Shown: piece by piece, positions 10,701-21,583 of the stretch
How positions within the stretch are numbered: the first letter of the stretch is position 1
Layout of the letters: each line of letters begins with the position of its first letter
Source: Leuctra nigra
Taxonomy: Eukaryota > Arthropoda > Insecta > Plecoptera > Leuctridae
Direction of reading: 5' to 3'
Assembly (NCBI GenBank): GCA_934045905.1
Contig: OW203768.1
Coordinates: forward strand, 26,751,060-26,815,059
DNA length: 64,000 nucleotides
Notes under the pieces: model-generated
What the model saw: the letters and a program-made list of their open reading frames with translations, nothing else
Told to the model about the DNA's origin: nothing
Database searches by the model: none
Made by a program: the position numbers and the translations under genes

Positions 10701-13700
10701 AAATGTCAATAACTTTTAGATTTAAACACAGATAAGTCTGAAAATTGTCAAAAATACAGATAATGTTGGTCCCAATGACCATGCAAAGTTTTAAGTTGAT
10801 CGGTCATACGGTTCTAGTTTAAATTTCAAAAATCATATGAAAGATTTTTTTAAATTTTAACCAATGGGAGGATTTGGCTGAAACTTTGTATGATTGGGTA
10901 AAATGTTAGTGGTAATGACTTGTCAAAATTTCAAATTGATAAAACAAACCAATCGAAATTTAATTTTTTTTAAATTTGAACCAATCACGGGATACCGTTC
11001 AAAAACGATCCCAGGGACCGCATAGAGTACGTTAGTATGTGTACAAAATTTCAGATTGATTGCTTAAGCGGTTTGACCTGGGGTGTGACCACAAAAAAAA
11101 AAAAAAAAAAAAAACACACAGAGAAAGTGCCATAAGAGTACCGTGGTGACGCTCGCTACGCTCGCTTAATCAGTAGAATCCTCTTATTAGTAAAAATTGA
11201 AGTACTATCTTCTGATTGGTGGTTAATCAATATGTTCCGATGAAGTTCAAATTTGTATGGTTATCAAGATCAATAGTATCTTATATTCTATAAATTTAAT
11301 TAATCCCAATCGGTCAAGTAATTTTTGATTTGTAGCTATTTCACAGAAAATCCAGGTGCCGCGTCGATAAGCCCTCTAACCGGTTCGGCTTACTGAGATA
11401 TTTGACATCGAACTTTTATATTACAATGCAACCAAGTAGGATAACTAGACATTTAATTCAATTTACATCATTAAGGAAGGAATGACACAGGCTCCAACTG
11501 TAAGGAGTTGAAGTAAACACACCACACCTTGCTATGCGCGCCTAAACCAGCTAACTGCCATTAGCTGGATTATCGACGCGCCCCTCCATGGCACATGAGA
11601 AGGGGCTAAGAAAATTATAAATAACCTAGTACTTATCATTGATTGAATGGACCGTTTTTGATGGGAGATGTTGAACGTATTAGTGCTCGCTCATCAATGC
11701 GTTACACTGAGCGTTTTCATAGTATTTTCAAGGAGAGACGAGTGATTACAATGCAAATTATTATTCAAATTATAATTGTAATCTATGACATGCCTCACCG
11801 ATGAACTGCTACCTTGACGCGGTGGTGGGGCTTAAGGGGTCAACTCCCATTACGTGTTGGTCCCAACTAATTGCAGTCCAGGGTCGACCTAGTCCCATGC
11901 CCTCCCCAAATTCGCGGGCCCTTCGGGCCGGCCTCCCCCTTCGATATGGTGATCGGGTCCCACCGGCCGAAGCCTCCCTCCCCCCGGTCTGTCACCATTC
12001 CTAACTGGATTTCCCACCAGTTTCAGACTCCACCGGATCGGTCACGTTAGGTCGACCCCTCCCCATGTCCTCCACTCATTATCAACAAAGTTAAAAGCAC
12101 AAAGTATTGTCCGCAATATAACCTCGTCGTTGACGCTCCGTTAAACCATAATAATCTAATATATGACAATATGAGACGACAATACATTGAAAATGTATTA
12201 CGACCATAACTATTATGAACAACATGAACAATGCCGTCATTAATTATTACTGACATGAATTTATTTAGACCTGGACACTGATTCATCAATTTACTTTCTG
12301 ATGAAAAGGAAAAATAGAATTGGGGCGTTGTTCTTTTATAATATCCAATGTTCAGTTTACTTCAAAACAAAATACTACCGTTGATCCTTTTCATGTCTGT
12401 AGGAAATGGCAGATCAGGACCATTCTTAAAGATAAGATAATCAAACCGTCGTCGCCAAATTACCTTTTTTATTGTATCAAAGATATTTTTTTTTTACGAA
12501 AAATTCATCACGAGTTTTCAGCCGTTACTCGTAGAATAATTGTGGATTTAATTGGTTTATCTGTTTTATAAATAACTTGAGCTAAATATGTGGCAATGCC
12601 GATTCTGCTTACCATCCATTTCATTTGTTTTGTCCAATTGTTTTAAGAATAGCACGATTAAAGTCCAGTATTTGAATACTCTCGTCATTGGTTGTTACCA
12701 TGACAATACAGTACTAATCAACCGTTTAAAAGTTAGAAGAGTATTGAAAGGCCCTAACTCCATTATGACACTGTCTTCTGACGCTCAACCCCCCCGACGG
12801 CTGTCACCTTAGCGCGGTGGTAAAGTTTGTATTGGCCAATGATCTACTGCAGCTAAGCCGGCGAGCATATGCTGATGTGTAAGGTCTACCCATGCCAGAC
12901 AGGTCAGTGGTGAAGCCCATACAAAGAGCAGCAAGGGTCGGCCAACCATGCTCTCCCTTGAATTTGCGGTCCCCTCGGACCGGCCTTCCCCCTCGAGATG
13001 GTGATTCCCCTGAAATCGGGTTCCGCCGGCCCGAATCCTCGCCCCCCCCTCTCGCCCCCGGTCCGTCACCATTCCGGCCTGGGGGGCTATTCTAGAACTA
13101 AAACGAGATCATTCCGGCCTGGAATCAATTCATATCAATGTTATCCTTATGGCCGTGAAATGATTCCAGGCCGGAATAATTTCGTTTTCGTTATAGAATA
13201 GGCCACCTGGCCTTCCCACCAGTGCTGGACTCCTCCGGATCGGGACCGTTAGGTCGACACTCTCCCCATGTCCTCCACCTATGATCAACAAAGTTAAATG
13301 TAAAAATTAATGTCCGCAATATAACTACGTCGTTGACGCGCCGTTAAACAATAATAATCTAATCTAATCTGAAGCTCTAGCCACTTGTAAACAATTGCGA
13401 CGTTTTGTTTCATTTTTGTGCAAACCAACTAAACATAATGAGTCTCCGACATATGAAGGTAAAAGCTTTGAAATTGATGGAAAATTTAGTGAATCTCTCA
13501 CTTAGGGATGGTGTTTTGGAGGTAACCTGCGAAATAAAAACGCGCACCCCGACTGGGAATCGAACCCGAAGGATCTGGGTTCGATTCCCAGTCGGGGTGC
13601 GCGTTTTTATTTCGCAGGTTACCTCCAAGGTAAAAGCTATTACGTATTGTATGACATACGCCGTGCCCGAGGAGGTTAAGAGGACGAATCGAGCGTAACT

Positions 13701-13990
13701 AATATTTGCATTTTTTTATTTCCTTCACAATGTGGTGTATTTATGGAATATGACTCTGGCATAATCCCCTGACTGTTTTAATTTATTTATTAGGCCTAGT
13801 GTGAATACACTTGTTCATAATAATACATCTTTTGCAGATAAATTCCGTGTGGCGTCGCAAATTGGGTACACGTTGAAAACCAAACGCGACGGAAAGAAAT
13901 ACATGGTTTATGGCACTCCTAAGATGAAAGTCACCACTGAGAAAGCTCGCTTCAGTTTCGACAATCTCTTCAACGGCGATAAACTACTTG
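7735..13990 (+). CDS. JHBP/takeout-family secreted lipid-binding protein A, five exons, last exon not found
   Basis: Exons: 7735-7795, 8684-8776, 9302-9449, 9999-10132, 13838-13990. All have AG acceptors and GT donors, and the phases join (1,1,2,1,1). Exon 1 encodes a signal peptide (MLAHVVLCFILTVYVQA). Exon 2 has the paired cysteines of the family, KPCARTRPDLKQCAL. Exon 3 contains GDPKYHIPNMNPL, exon 4 GRMLSLPISGRGKMNITY, and exon 5 YGTPKMKVTTEKA and FDNLFNGDKLL. Takeout/JHBP proteins are secreted, about 240-250 aa, and bind juvenile hormone or other hydrophobic ligands. Here only about 197 aa are visible. The donor after exon 5 (GTAATG) is present, but no counterpart of paralogue B's terminal exon was found downstream, where MITEs, a BEL/Pao element and repeats occupy the space. 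The exon 4 donor (GTTAAA) is weak. The gene may be 3'-truncated, or its last exon may be highly diverged. Confidence 0.8.
8216..8315. mobile_element. Short Harbinger-type MITE in JHBP-A intron 1
   Basis: The ends GGCTCGTGTAAATG (left) and CGTGTAAATGGGGCTTAA (right) are inverted and match the AGCC...ATTTACAC terminus of the full Harbinger at 35018-40439. The interior is a repeated TGTGACACAG / TGTGCCACAG motif. No coding capacity. Confidence 0.65.
10246..11168 (-). mobile_element. CTAG-ending dispersed element (Helitron-like?), copy in JHBP-A intron 4
   Basis: Read on the minus strand, it starts with AAGCGAGCGTAGCGAGCGTC near 11168. It ends with a GC-rich hairpin (GCTCGCT ... AACGCGTT ... AGCG) followed by TTTTCCTAGT at 10246. 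The same ends recur at 11735, 30535, 31405, 32868, 38468 and 56408. A 3' hairpin plus CTAG followed by T is what Helitrons show, and no flanking duplication is seen. The 5' end does not consistently begin with TC, so the class is tentative. The interior holds repeated AT-rich paragraphs (CAAAGTTTTAAGTTGATCG) and a poly-A run at about 11094-11114. Confidence 0.55.
11640..11737 (+). mobile_element. 3' end fragment of the CTAG-ending family
   Basis: GTGCTCGCTCATCAATGCGT then TACACTGAGCGTTTTC matches the hairpin end of the family. The terminal CTAG is mutated to ATAG. The 5' boundary is unclear, and 11170-11640 holds no recognised gene. Confidence 0.5.
11786..12165 (+). repeat. Dispersed GC-rich repeat X, internally deleted copy
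   Basis: It starts near GCGGTGGTGGGG and ends with the signature CCTCGTCGTTGACG, CGTTAAACCATAATAATCTA. The same two ends delimit copies at 12785-13370, 19085-19535 (inverted) and 24150-24560. A tail of AATCT units suggests a retroposed (SINE- or LINE-tail-like) element. The open frames in it are GC-rich chance frames. Confidence 0.65.
12785..13372 (+). repeat. Dispersed GC-rich repeat X, long copy with a nested MITE
   Basis: It runs from GACGGCTGTCACCTTAGCGC to the tail AATAATCTAATCTAATCT. It contains the blocks GCCGGCGAGCATATGCTGATG and CCCCTCGGACCGGCC shared with the other copies. It is interrupted at 13083-13205 by a separate inverted-repeat insertion. Confidence 0.7.
13083..13205. mobile_element. 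123-bp MITE nested inside repeat X
   Basis: The left terminus CTATTCTAGAACTAAAACGA and the right terminus TCGTTTTCGTTATAGAATAG are inverted, followed inwards by ATTCCGGCCTGGAATCA and its complement. Comparison with the uninterrupted X copy (around 19230-19260) shows the host sequence resuming, with CCTGG repeated at 13078-13082 and 13206-13210. That is a putative 5-bp target duplication. Confidence 0.75.
13468..13626. mobile_element. Fold-back insertion made of two inverted tRNA 3'-half-like units, 12-bp TSD
   Basis: Bases 13518-13567 and 13577-13626 are a perfect 50-bp inverted repeat with a 9-base loop. Each arm contains GGGTTCGATTCCCAGTCGGG, which has the shape of a tRNA T-arm (B box GGTTCGATTCC) plus an acceptor 3' strand. 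The insertion (13468-13626) is bounded by the identical 12-mer AAGGTAAAAGCT at 13456-13467 and 13627-13638, the mark of LINE-mediated retroposition. It lies in JHBP-A intron 4. Confidence 0.8.
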
Positions 13991-14341
13991 GTAATGGATA
14001 CTTTTTTCTTAATTATATTATAACCTTATGATTTTCTATATCCTCAACGGAATTAAATTCCACAAGTGATGATGTAATGGAGAGAAGAGAGGAGAGAAAA
14101 CCTTGTACCGGCATGGCATGTAGCCTACTCCTGACGAGAGATACCAAGGGGACCAACGGCTTAACGTCCCATCCGAAGGACGGTGTGACATTTACAGCAC
14201 GGGCCTCCACAACCCACGCCGTCGAGAAACCGATAACAGGTGAAGGGAGGTCGTTCATACTCCCGACCTTCCTCGGTGGAGGGAGTTTCAATTTTACAAT
14301 AATGCTTCATTACACCTACTTAACGAAATGTACGTTATAAT

Positions 14342-14828
14342 CAGTGTTGTGATTAGATCATTTTATTTTTATCTAGATAAAGATAACCTGCCAAAAATTA
14401 ATCTAGATAAGACAATAGATAAATTTTCTAGAAATCATCTAGATTTTAGATAAAGATAACAAATAACTATACAGATAATTAAAATAGATAAAAGATTTTT
14501 TTTTTACCAAATACTATCGTTCCCTAATTATTTTCGAAACCTAAATTGAGTTTTTAAAATATGGGGCCGTTAAACCAAGCCAGCTAATGCGACTAGACAG
14601 AGATGAGTTCCTTTTTCAAATCATCTGACATTTGAGATTCGTGCATCTGCGTACACACAAATGCATGTTGAAATTTGTATTTTTGATCCAGATAATTGCC
14701 AATTGATAACAATATTTTTTATCTAGATAACGATAACAAATTATTTAATTGTCTAGATAATAAAATAGATTAAATTAATTATATAGATAATTATCTAGAT
14801 AATTTTATCTAGATAAGTCACAACACTG
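14342..14828. mobile_element. hAT-type MITE, 487 bp
   Basis: The termini CAGTGTTGTGA and TCACAACACTG are inverted. The 8-bp flanks GTTATAAT (14334-14341) and GTTCTAAT (14829-14836) match at 7 of 8 positions, the hAT signature. The interior consists of many TCTAGATAA repeats. No transposase. Confidence 0.85.
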
Positions 14829-15002
14829 GTTCTAATACCTTATCTAATTCGGTCAGGAATATCATCAAATCGTTATTCCAGTCAGAAGAATTGCATTTGT
14901 TTGTCTTACACATTACGAATCATGTTTTTGTTAGCATTGCACTTTATTAAAGTTGACAATGATTTTGTTTGAATTCACATAATATACCATAATAGTGAAT
15001 GT

Positions 15003-15218
15003 GAAGGGATGTGCGTTGTGAAAAATATCTGACCGAACAGGGGCTCGAACCTACCTCTCACTTGCCCATTCCGACCGGTTAGCTAAGTTAGTAGAGCTCT
15101 CGCCCGGCTAGTGAGAGGTCCCACGTTCGAGACCCGGTTCGGTCGGATATTTTTCACAACACACATCCCTTCATAACATCCTGATCCCATGAAAGTTTTC
15201 CACAGAAACCTACATTCT
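15003..15218. mobile_element. Fold-back SINE with tRNA-like core, 15-bp TSD
   Basis: The flanking repeats are CATAATAGTGAATGT (14988-15002) and CATAATGGTGAATGT (15219-15233), one mismatch. Inside, a reverse-orientation head (GAAGGGATGTGCGTTGTGAA) is followed by a forward tRNA-like core at 15069-15148. That core has an A-box TTAGCTAAGTTAGTAGAGC, an anticodon stem CTCGC/GTGAG with loop anticodon GGC, and a B-box ACGTTCGAGAC. A tail CACAACACACATCCCTTCAT comes next, then a segment ending CACAGAAACCTACATTCT. Related copies are at 24675-24800 and 53291-53480. Confidence 0.8.
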
Positions 15219-15604
15219 CATAATGGTGAATGTATGTTGTGGATGTGTTGCACAAAAGGGTCATTGTTTGAGCCAGTTGTGCTGGACAAGTTCCGACTTG
15301 TTGCTTTTCTTTAGTTCCTCAATTGTTTACATGCTTTGATAAGCCTTGCTTTTCCTGATGTTTCACGGCCTTTAACTTATTAATATTTCACTCTTTCCTT
15401 TTATTTAACCTTGGTATTTGTTCTTCTTTTCTTTTACTTTTCACTTGTTCTATGCAACAAATCTGTGATTGACATGTTGTACAATTTCTCTAAATAAATC
15501 CTTTTAAACTTTCAATTTCCTCTTAACCTATTAGATACAGTCCACTGAAACCTATCAAACAGAATGGTCCAATGAGCCACGGAGTGAATCAGCAAGTATT
15601 TTAA

Positions 15605-16062
15605 TGTCGTTTTCGGCTGGCCGCACTGGGGTTGCACTGAGCTGCACTGAGTGCAAGTGGCGTGTTCGACTGGCAGTGCGAGTTGCTCTGGGGCAATGTT
15701 TTCGTATTCGACTGGGAAGTGGTGCACACTGGGTGCGCACTCAGTGCACTATTTCTTGCTCGGAAATATTTGGTAGAGTTGCCCCCTCCACTCCGCCGCA
15801 CTCCGACAAAATGGCGGCACGAAAAACAAAATTGATGTTGTTACTGGAGGTTTTCCTTCAAAACACTCGGGAGCTCAATTTCTTCGGTTGCCATTTGAAA
15901 ATAGCTGTCAGTGTCAAAACACAAAATCAAAACATACCATTCGTATTCGGCTGAGACCGCACTGGGGGCAGCACTAGGCAGCACTAGGGCAAAACCAGGT
16001 TAAGACATGACGTCACGATCAAGAACTCAGTGCAACCCCAGTGCGGCCAGCCGAAAACGACA
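15605..16062. mobile_element. TIR element (458 bp) with TAA TSD
   Basis: The left terminus TGTCGTTTTCGGCTGGCCGC and the right terminus GCGGCCAGCCGAAAACGACA are exact inverted repeats, and symmetry extends about 15 bases further in. TAA flanks both sides (15602-15604, 16063-16065), as in PIF/Harbinger-type insertions. The interior carries repeated GCACTGAGTGCA-like motifs. The open frame across it is not a recognised protein. Confidence 0.8.
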
Positions 16063-16149
16063 TAAGACATATTGTGTTAATCTGCTCTTTGCCATGTCAA
16101 AAGTGCAAAAGGCAAAGGATCTGTAGGTTGCTCGAAGAGCTATTATCAT

Positions 16150-18728
16150 CTAATCGGTTCAAAGAACTCTCGATACTTTCAAATTGCTGCAAGTAGACGA
16201 AGTCACCTTCCATAGATCTCGTTTCGACAAGTTGACCCGATTAGAGGACGATTATGAGAGCATTCGTGCTGAAATATTAGCTTTCAATGTTCAACTTGAC
16301 GCATCCGTTGAATCTATCGAAGTCGACCGCAATCAAGCTAACTTTGAAGATGGTTTGTACGAAGCTCGGAAAACATATCTCGCAATACTCAAGATTCAAG
16401 AGCCTGCTGTCTCTCTCCAATCAGCACCGCAACAAGTAGCTCAGGTTAATTCTTTACCCACTATCAAGTTGCCGGTGTATTCAGGCAGTGACATTTCACA
16501 ATGGCCTGAATTCCATGCTATGTTCTCCTCGCTAGTGCATGACAACGAAGTTTTGAACAACGTTCAGAAGTTTCACTATTTGCGTTCGTCGCTGCGAGAT
16601 GTCGCACTAGCAACTATCAGTAGTTTTTAGATATCTTATGATAACTATCTTCTTGCCTATAATGCTTTAATCGATCGCTATCAAAATAAACGTTTGTTAG
16701 CTTCCATGTATGTACAACAGATAATAGATTTCACACCGGTGAAATCTGGCAATCACTCAAAGTTGCAACATTTCTTGCAAGTCCATCGTAACTCGGTGGA
16801 TGCGCTCAAGGCACTGGAGATTCCAGATATGGCCGACTTCTTGCTTCTGTCTCTTGCGTTGGGGAATCTTGATGCTCAACTGCGCAAGAGCTTCGAGACA
16901 AAGCATTCATCTTGTTCAACACCGACATTCAAGCAACTCATCACGTTTTTGGAAGACACCTCCCGGACTCTTGAGCTGTGCTGCCAAGATCAGCATGTCG
17001 GCAATACTGGTAAAGTTCAACAGTTTTCGTCATCATCAAAGAAGGTAAATTCAATTAACTCGCTCCTCATTTCGGACAATCATACTCAAAAGGAACTTGC
17101 AAGAAAGACCTCATCGAGTACTGAAAGTCAAACCCTCGTTTGTCCTTTGTGCAAAAGCTCTCATGTTATGCGCAAATGCCCTGCGTACATAAAGCTTTCT
17201 TTGAGTGACAAATACGAGACGTTGAAGAAATTGAAACGATGTTTCAATTGCCTTAGAAAGCATTCGCGAGCCAACTGTCAGTCGAAAGGTTCATGCTTCA
17301 AGTGTCAAAGTAAGCATCACCACACTACGCTACACCCTGAAGATGCTTCCAAACCGATTGTTATTCCTACAGATAACAACTCCAATCCTCACGAAGACGC
17401 GGTCGTTGCAAATAACCTGTCTTGTCAGGTTGAGAAGACTCCTCTTCAGCAACGCGTCGCACTTCTTGGAACCTTCAGGTGCAAGATACAAGATTCTACC
17501 GGCCAGTATCAAACTATTCGTGGCGTCATCGACTCTGGATCTCAGGTGTCCGCGATAACACTCTCATGTGTTCGCCGTCTTGGTCTTCAGGTAGATTCTA
17601 GTCCTACTCTTTTGTCTGGCATTGGCCAGTCATCTACTCAAGTTCGTGGCAAGGTTCAATGTAATCTCGCTTCTCGTGTCAATCCTGACTTTCGGCTCGG
17701 AGTTCAGGCATTAGTTTTGTCTGTGATTTCCAATCATCTTCCCTCTTGTTCAATACCTATTGAAGTTTTCGATCGTTATCGGGGAATATCGCTCGCTGAC
17801 GATAATTTCCATATTCCTGGTCAAATCGATTTCCTACTTGGAGCAGATTTGTATCCTGATATTCTCAGTAGAAACGGAGACGTGGTCATTGGAGGAACTC
17901 CTTCAGCTATCAACACAATGCTTGGTTGGGTGGTTTTGGGTTCTGTGTCCCTCTCAGAACTTGAACCACAACCTACATCTCTATTCGTTTCTACACTCCC
18001 CACGATTTCTGTATCCCTCTCAGAACTTGAAGCACAACCTACTCTATCTCTTTTCGTATCTACACTCCCCACGATGGATAGTATGCTACGACAATTATGG
18101 GAAACAGAAGAACTGCATATCAAACCTCCACTCAACCCTGATGATCAATTCTGTGAAGAACAATTTGTTGCCACCCACAAGCGGGACTCATCAGGAAGAT
18201 ATTCTGTCGCTTTACCTTTCAAGCCTAATTGTTTGCCGCTTGTTTCTACTCGCAAAGCTGCACTTCAAAGCTACCTCAGTTTGGAACGGCGACTCAAACG
18301 AAATCCAGAGCAAAATCATTGATGCCTCCGGTGTCATCAAGGTGGGCGGTAGATTGCGATTTTCTTCTCTCCATGAGGAAGCTCGGTATCCGATTTTTCC
18401 AAAACAAGTCCATATCTCGAAATTACTTTGTGACGAGTACCACAAAAGCTCGCTTCACTCAGGACCACAAACGGTGCAAGCTCTGATACAACAACATTAT
18501 TGGATCACATCTTTGTGTAGCTTGTTGCGTCAAAGAATTCATCAGTGTTTAAAATTCCGAGCACGAACTCTTCAACCTACCTTGGCTGACTCTGTCTCTT
18601 CTCGAGTCATAAATTGGCACTTCTCACCCCCATATGCTCCCAATTTTGGTGGTATCTGGGAGGCCGGCGTGAAGTCAGCGAAGGGGCTACTACAACGCCT
18701 CATTTCGGACACACCGTTTTGTATATGA
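16150..18728 (+). pseudogene. BEL/Pao LTR-retrotransposon polyprotein, internally deleted
   Basis: Gag (16184-16629, with an in-frame TAG at 16627-16629, then 16630 onward) contains IKLPVYSGSDISQWPEFHAM, typical of Pao Gag. The zinc-knuckle block has CPLC...CFNCL...CFKC around 17140-17330. The protease has GVIDSGSQVSAIT at about 17520-17560 and LLGADLYPDIL at 17838. A segment of about 65 bases (SVSLSELE...) is tandemly duplicated at 17946-18075. After LSLERRLKRNPEQ (about 18310) the frame jumps straight to the integrase H2C2 zinc domain (GGRL..., about 18340-18550). It then jumps to the integrase C-terminal part, SPPYAPNFGGIWEAGVKSAK. Reverse transcriptase, RNase H and most of the integrase catalytic core are therefore missing. 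No LTR pair was identified. It is non-autonomous and dead. Confidence 0.88.
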
Positions 18729-19084
18729 TTTTAAGTATATAATTTTGAACCGATTTTAATAAATAAATGTGTGTTTCACAAGCAGCTCCCCAGCTCGTTA
18801 AACCATATTGAAGAACAGATTGGACAAGAGCAAAATAAACACACCTCAAAGCATGCGTTGAAAGGATGTCTTAATACAAAAAAGTTTCCCAATGTTATTC
18901 TGAGCTTCTGAACAGTCGTATCAATGTGCGTATCCCACTTGAGGTGTTAAAGGGGGGCAACGGTCAGAAATTAAAATTTTACCATAATTAAACATCAAAC
19001 TATTAATATCTGTAAGACATATTAGAAGGTACCAATCCGGTTGTGATAGTGAGAGCAGCAAATCGAAAAACGTGATTTTAATCG
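18729..19084. other. Intergenic, nothing recognised
   Basis: About 350 AT-rich bases between the BEL/Pao remnant and repeat X, with no gene or clear repeat. Confidence 0.5.
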
Positions 19085-19535
19085 AAAGATTAGATTAGAT
19101 TAGTTTGGTTTAATGGCGCGTCAACGACGAGGTTATATTGCGCACATTAATTGTTATATTTAACTTTGTTGATCATAATTGGAGGGCAAGGGGAGGGGGT
19201 CGACCTAACGGGCCCGATCCGGGGGAGTCCAGCACTGGTGGGAAGGCCAGGCCGGAATGGGTACGGACCGGGGGGAGTGAGGATTCGGGCCGGTGGAACC
19301 CGATTTCAGGGGGATCACCATCTCGAGGGGGGAGGCCGGCCCGAGGGGACCGCAAATTCAAGGGAGGGCATGGTTAGGCCGACCCTGGCTGCTCTTGGTC
19401 TGGGCCTCACCACTGATCTGTCCGGCATGGGTAACCCTTACACATGAGCATATGCTCGCCGGCGTAGCTGCAATGGATCATTGGCCAACACAAACCCCAC
19501 CACCGCGATAAGGTGACAGCCGTCGGGGGGTTAAT
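19085..19535 (-). repeat. Dispersed GC-rich repeat X, inverted copy
   Basis: The reverse complement of the 12785-13372 copy, without the nested MITE. It begins with ATTAGATTAGATTAGTTTGG and AACGACGAGGTTATATTGCG and ends at GATAAGGTGACAGCCGTCGG. It serves as the reference for the empty MITE site. Its apparent open frames are a by-product of high GC. Confidence 0.7.
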
Positions 19536-20310
19536 CGAAAGTATGCAAAGAATTTTAGTCCCATAAGGAATAAGCTGGACGCAAAATGTCTATTGGGAAC
19601 GTAGGAGAACCAAAATAGATAGAAATAAAAGAAGCTCTGCTACATATAAATATGAGTGTTTTCTTCATTTTATCTCTTTAAAATTTTCTGTGAATTGAAC
19701 CGTTTAGCTGCAAATAAATATAAAAACAAATCGCTACTGTTGTATACACCAAGAAGGTCCCATATTTTTTGTACAGAAGGTACATTCCTGCACGTCTCAC
19801 TCCCACTCTCTGTAACTGGACCCAAATTGTTTACACTAAGCGCTTGCTGACACTTGTAATAGTAATAAAATAGCCATAAACTAAACAATTTCATGCATCA
19901 TCATAACACAACACATTAAATATCTATAACAGTCTGCTCAAAGAATGTTGATAACATAAGACAAATCTCATGTGAACTAATATGCAATACAGTCAATAAT
20001 TATTATTAATTATTACAATACCGCTGGCACATTTGCACTTATCAATTATCTATAAACATGACAAGATGAAATGATGGTAATTTTTCATATTCTGACTGTT
20101 GTCGCCCTTTAATGCATTATGATTCCTAAATATTTTGTTTCTTTAACTTTATTTAATTCATGGCATTTACACTTGTGGTTGCCAACTACACAGTTATTTT
20201 CATGAACCTGTTCGCTAAGTGTTGATAATTAATCTGTAACTCAATTTTCAAACATGTATAATATTGACATTAATAATTTGAAATGAAATAAATTGATATT
20301 CACTCTAAAT
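19536..20310. other. Intergenic 3' of DGAT2, nothing recognised
   Basis: AT-rich; only short chance open frames. No match to the missing JHBP-A terminal exon was seen here on the + strand. Confidence 0.5.
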
Positions 20311-20312
20311 GC

Positions 20313-20318
20313 TTTATT
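20313..20318 (-). terminator. Polyadenylation signal of DGAT2
   Basis: AATAAA on the minus strand, 18 bases past the TAG stop at 20336-20338. Confidence 0.6.
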
Positions 20319-20335
20319 CATAACTTTAAGTGTGT

Positions 20336-21547
20336 CTAATTAATAATTAATGAAGCACAATCAGCATAATGCAAATATTTGTGTTTTTCTTCTTCAAAAA
20401 GAGATACCAAATTATCGACAAACTTCTTGTGAATTTCGTTTATTTGCTCGTTTGTAGGCTCCACAACTTTCTCCACATCAATCGGCTTGCCAACTACAAC
20501 AAGAAGAATAAAAATGCACAAGTAATAAGCTACAGCTTCACACAGTCTTGTACTTCATAAGGGTAATTCATAGTCTGGGGGATTCAAAGTAAACGACATG
20601 GACGTGACTTTAGTATGTCCAACTATTCATTTTATTCCTTCAACGCTCACAGGACTATTTGGTATCCTATCTCTTCCAATTCTTGTTATGACTTACTCAG
20701 ATCATATTCAGAAAGCAAATAGCAAAGCTACGGCAAACTACGAACAATGCAAAGATTTAAACACATTCTGACAAGATCAACAAAAAGCAAGCTTGTTGAG
20801 GCACTTATAATATCTAATTTGAATTACTGTGACATCGTTTACGGACCGTGTATTTCGAAGAAAGATGTAGGTCGTATTCAAAAAGTCCAGAATTCTTGTG
20901 CTAGGTTTGTATTCAATATTAAGAGAGACACCATATAAGTCCCTACATTCAAAAACTTCATTGGCTGAAGATGGAAGCGAGAAGAAGCCTACATTTAACA
21001 TGCGCAACGCACAAGATATTGAGAACGGGAGAGCCGAAGTATTTAAATGATAAGTTGAGAAAGCGTCATGATATTCACCTACGAGACACGCGGTCCAAAG
21101 ATAAGCTAGACTTTGGAACTCATCGAAGTAAAAAATTCAAGAACTGTTTTTCCTATTCAGCTTCAGTAGCATACAACACAACAACAACAGAAGAGCAGAC
21201 CCTAAGTTAAAAAGCTTTCAAGACGCTCGTTATGGATAAACTCGCTATAATTCAAGAAAGAGAATTCGTGAAGTAATGACATTGGAAGACAAGAATCACG
21301 ATGACATCCTGCTGAGAATGTTTTTTCAGTGGTTTTCCCTCAGCTAAAAACCAAATGCTTGGATGTTATTCTAATATTACCACTGATATTGAAGCATAAT
21401 TTTAATGACTATTAAGAATAAAGAAGAAGTAGGTAAATGGTGAAGAGGTGAAGCAGCTGAAGAGAAGAGATGGATGTATGGAAGATCAACGACTCGATTG
21501 TTGAATACAGACCAATTATGTACCTATTTTATGTGCTCAATAAATTA

Positions 21548-21583
<36 letters not shown>

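Noticed and set aside
16150..18800. LTR pair for the BEL/Pao element
   Set aside because: No direct repeat with TG...CA ends was found either side. The inverted repeat upstream belongs to a separate MITE (15605-16062).
19138..19447. Gly/Pro-rich frames in repeat X copies
   Set aside because: They occur in both strands and differ between copies by frameshifts. They are expected from GC-rich repeat sequence.
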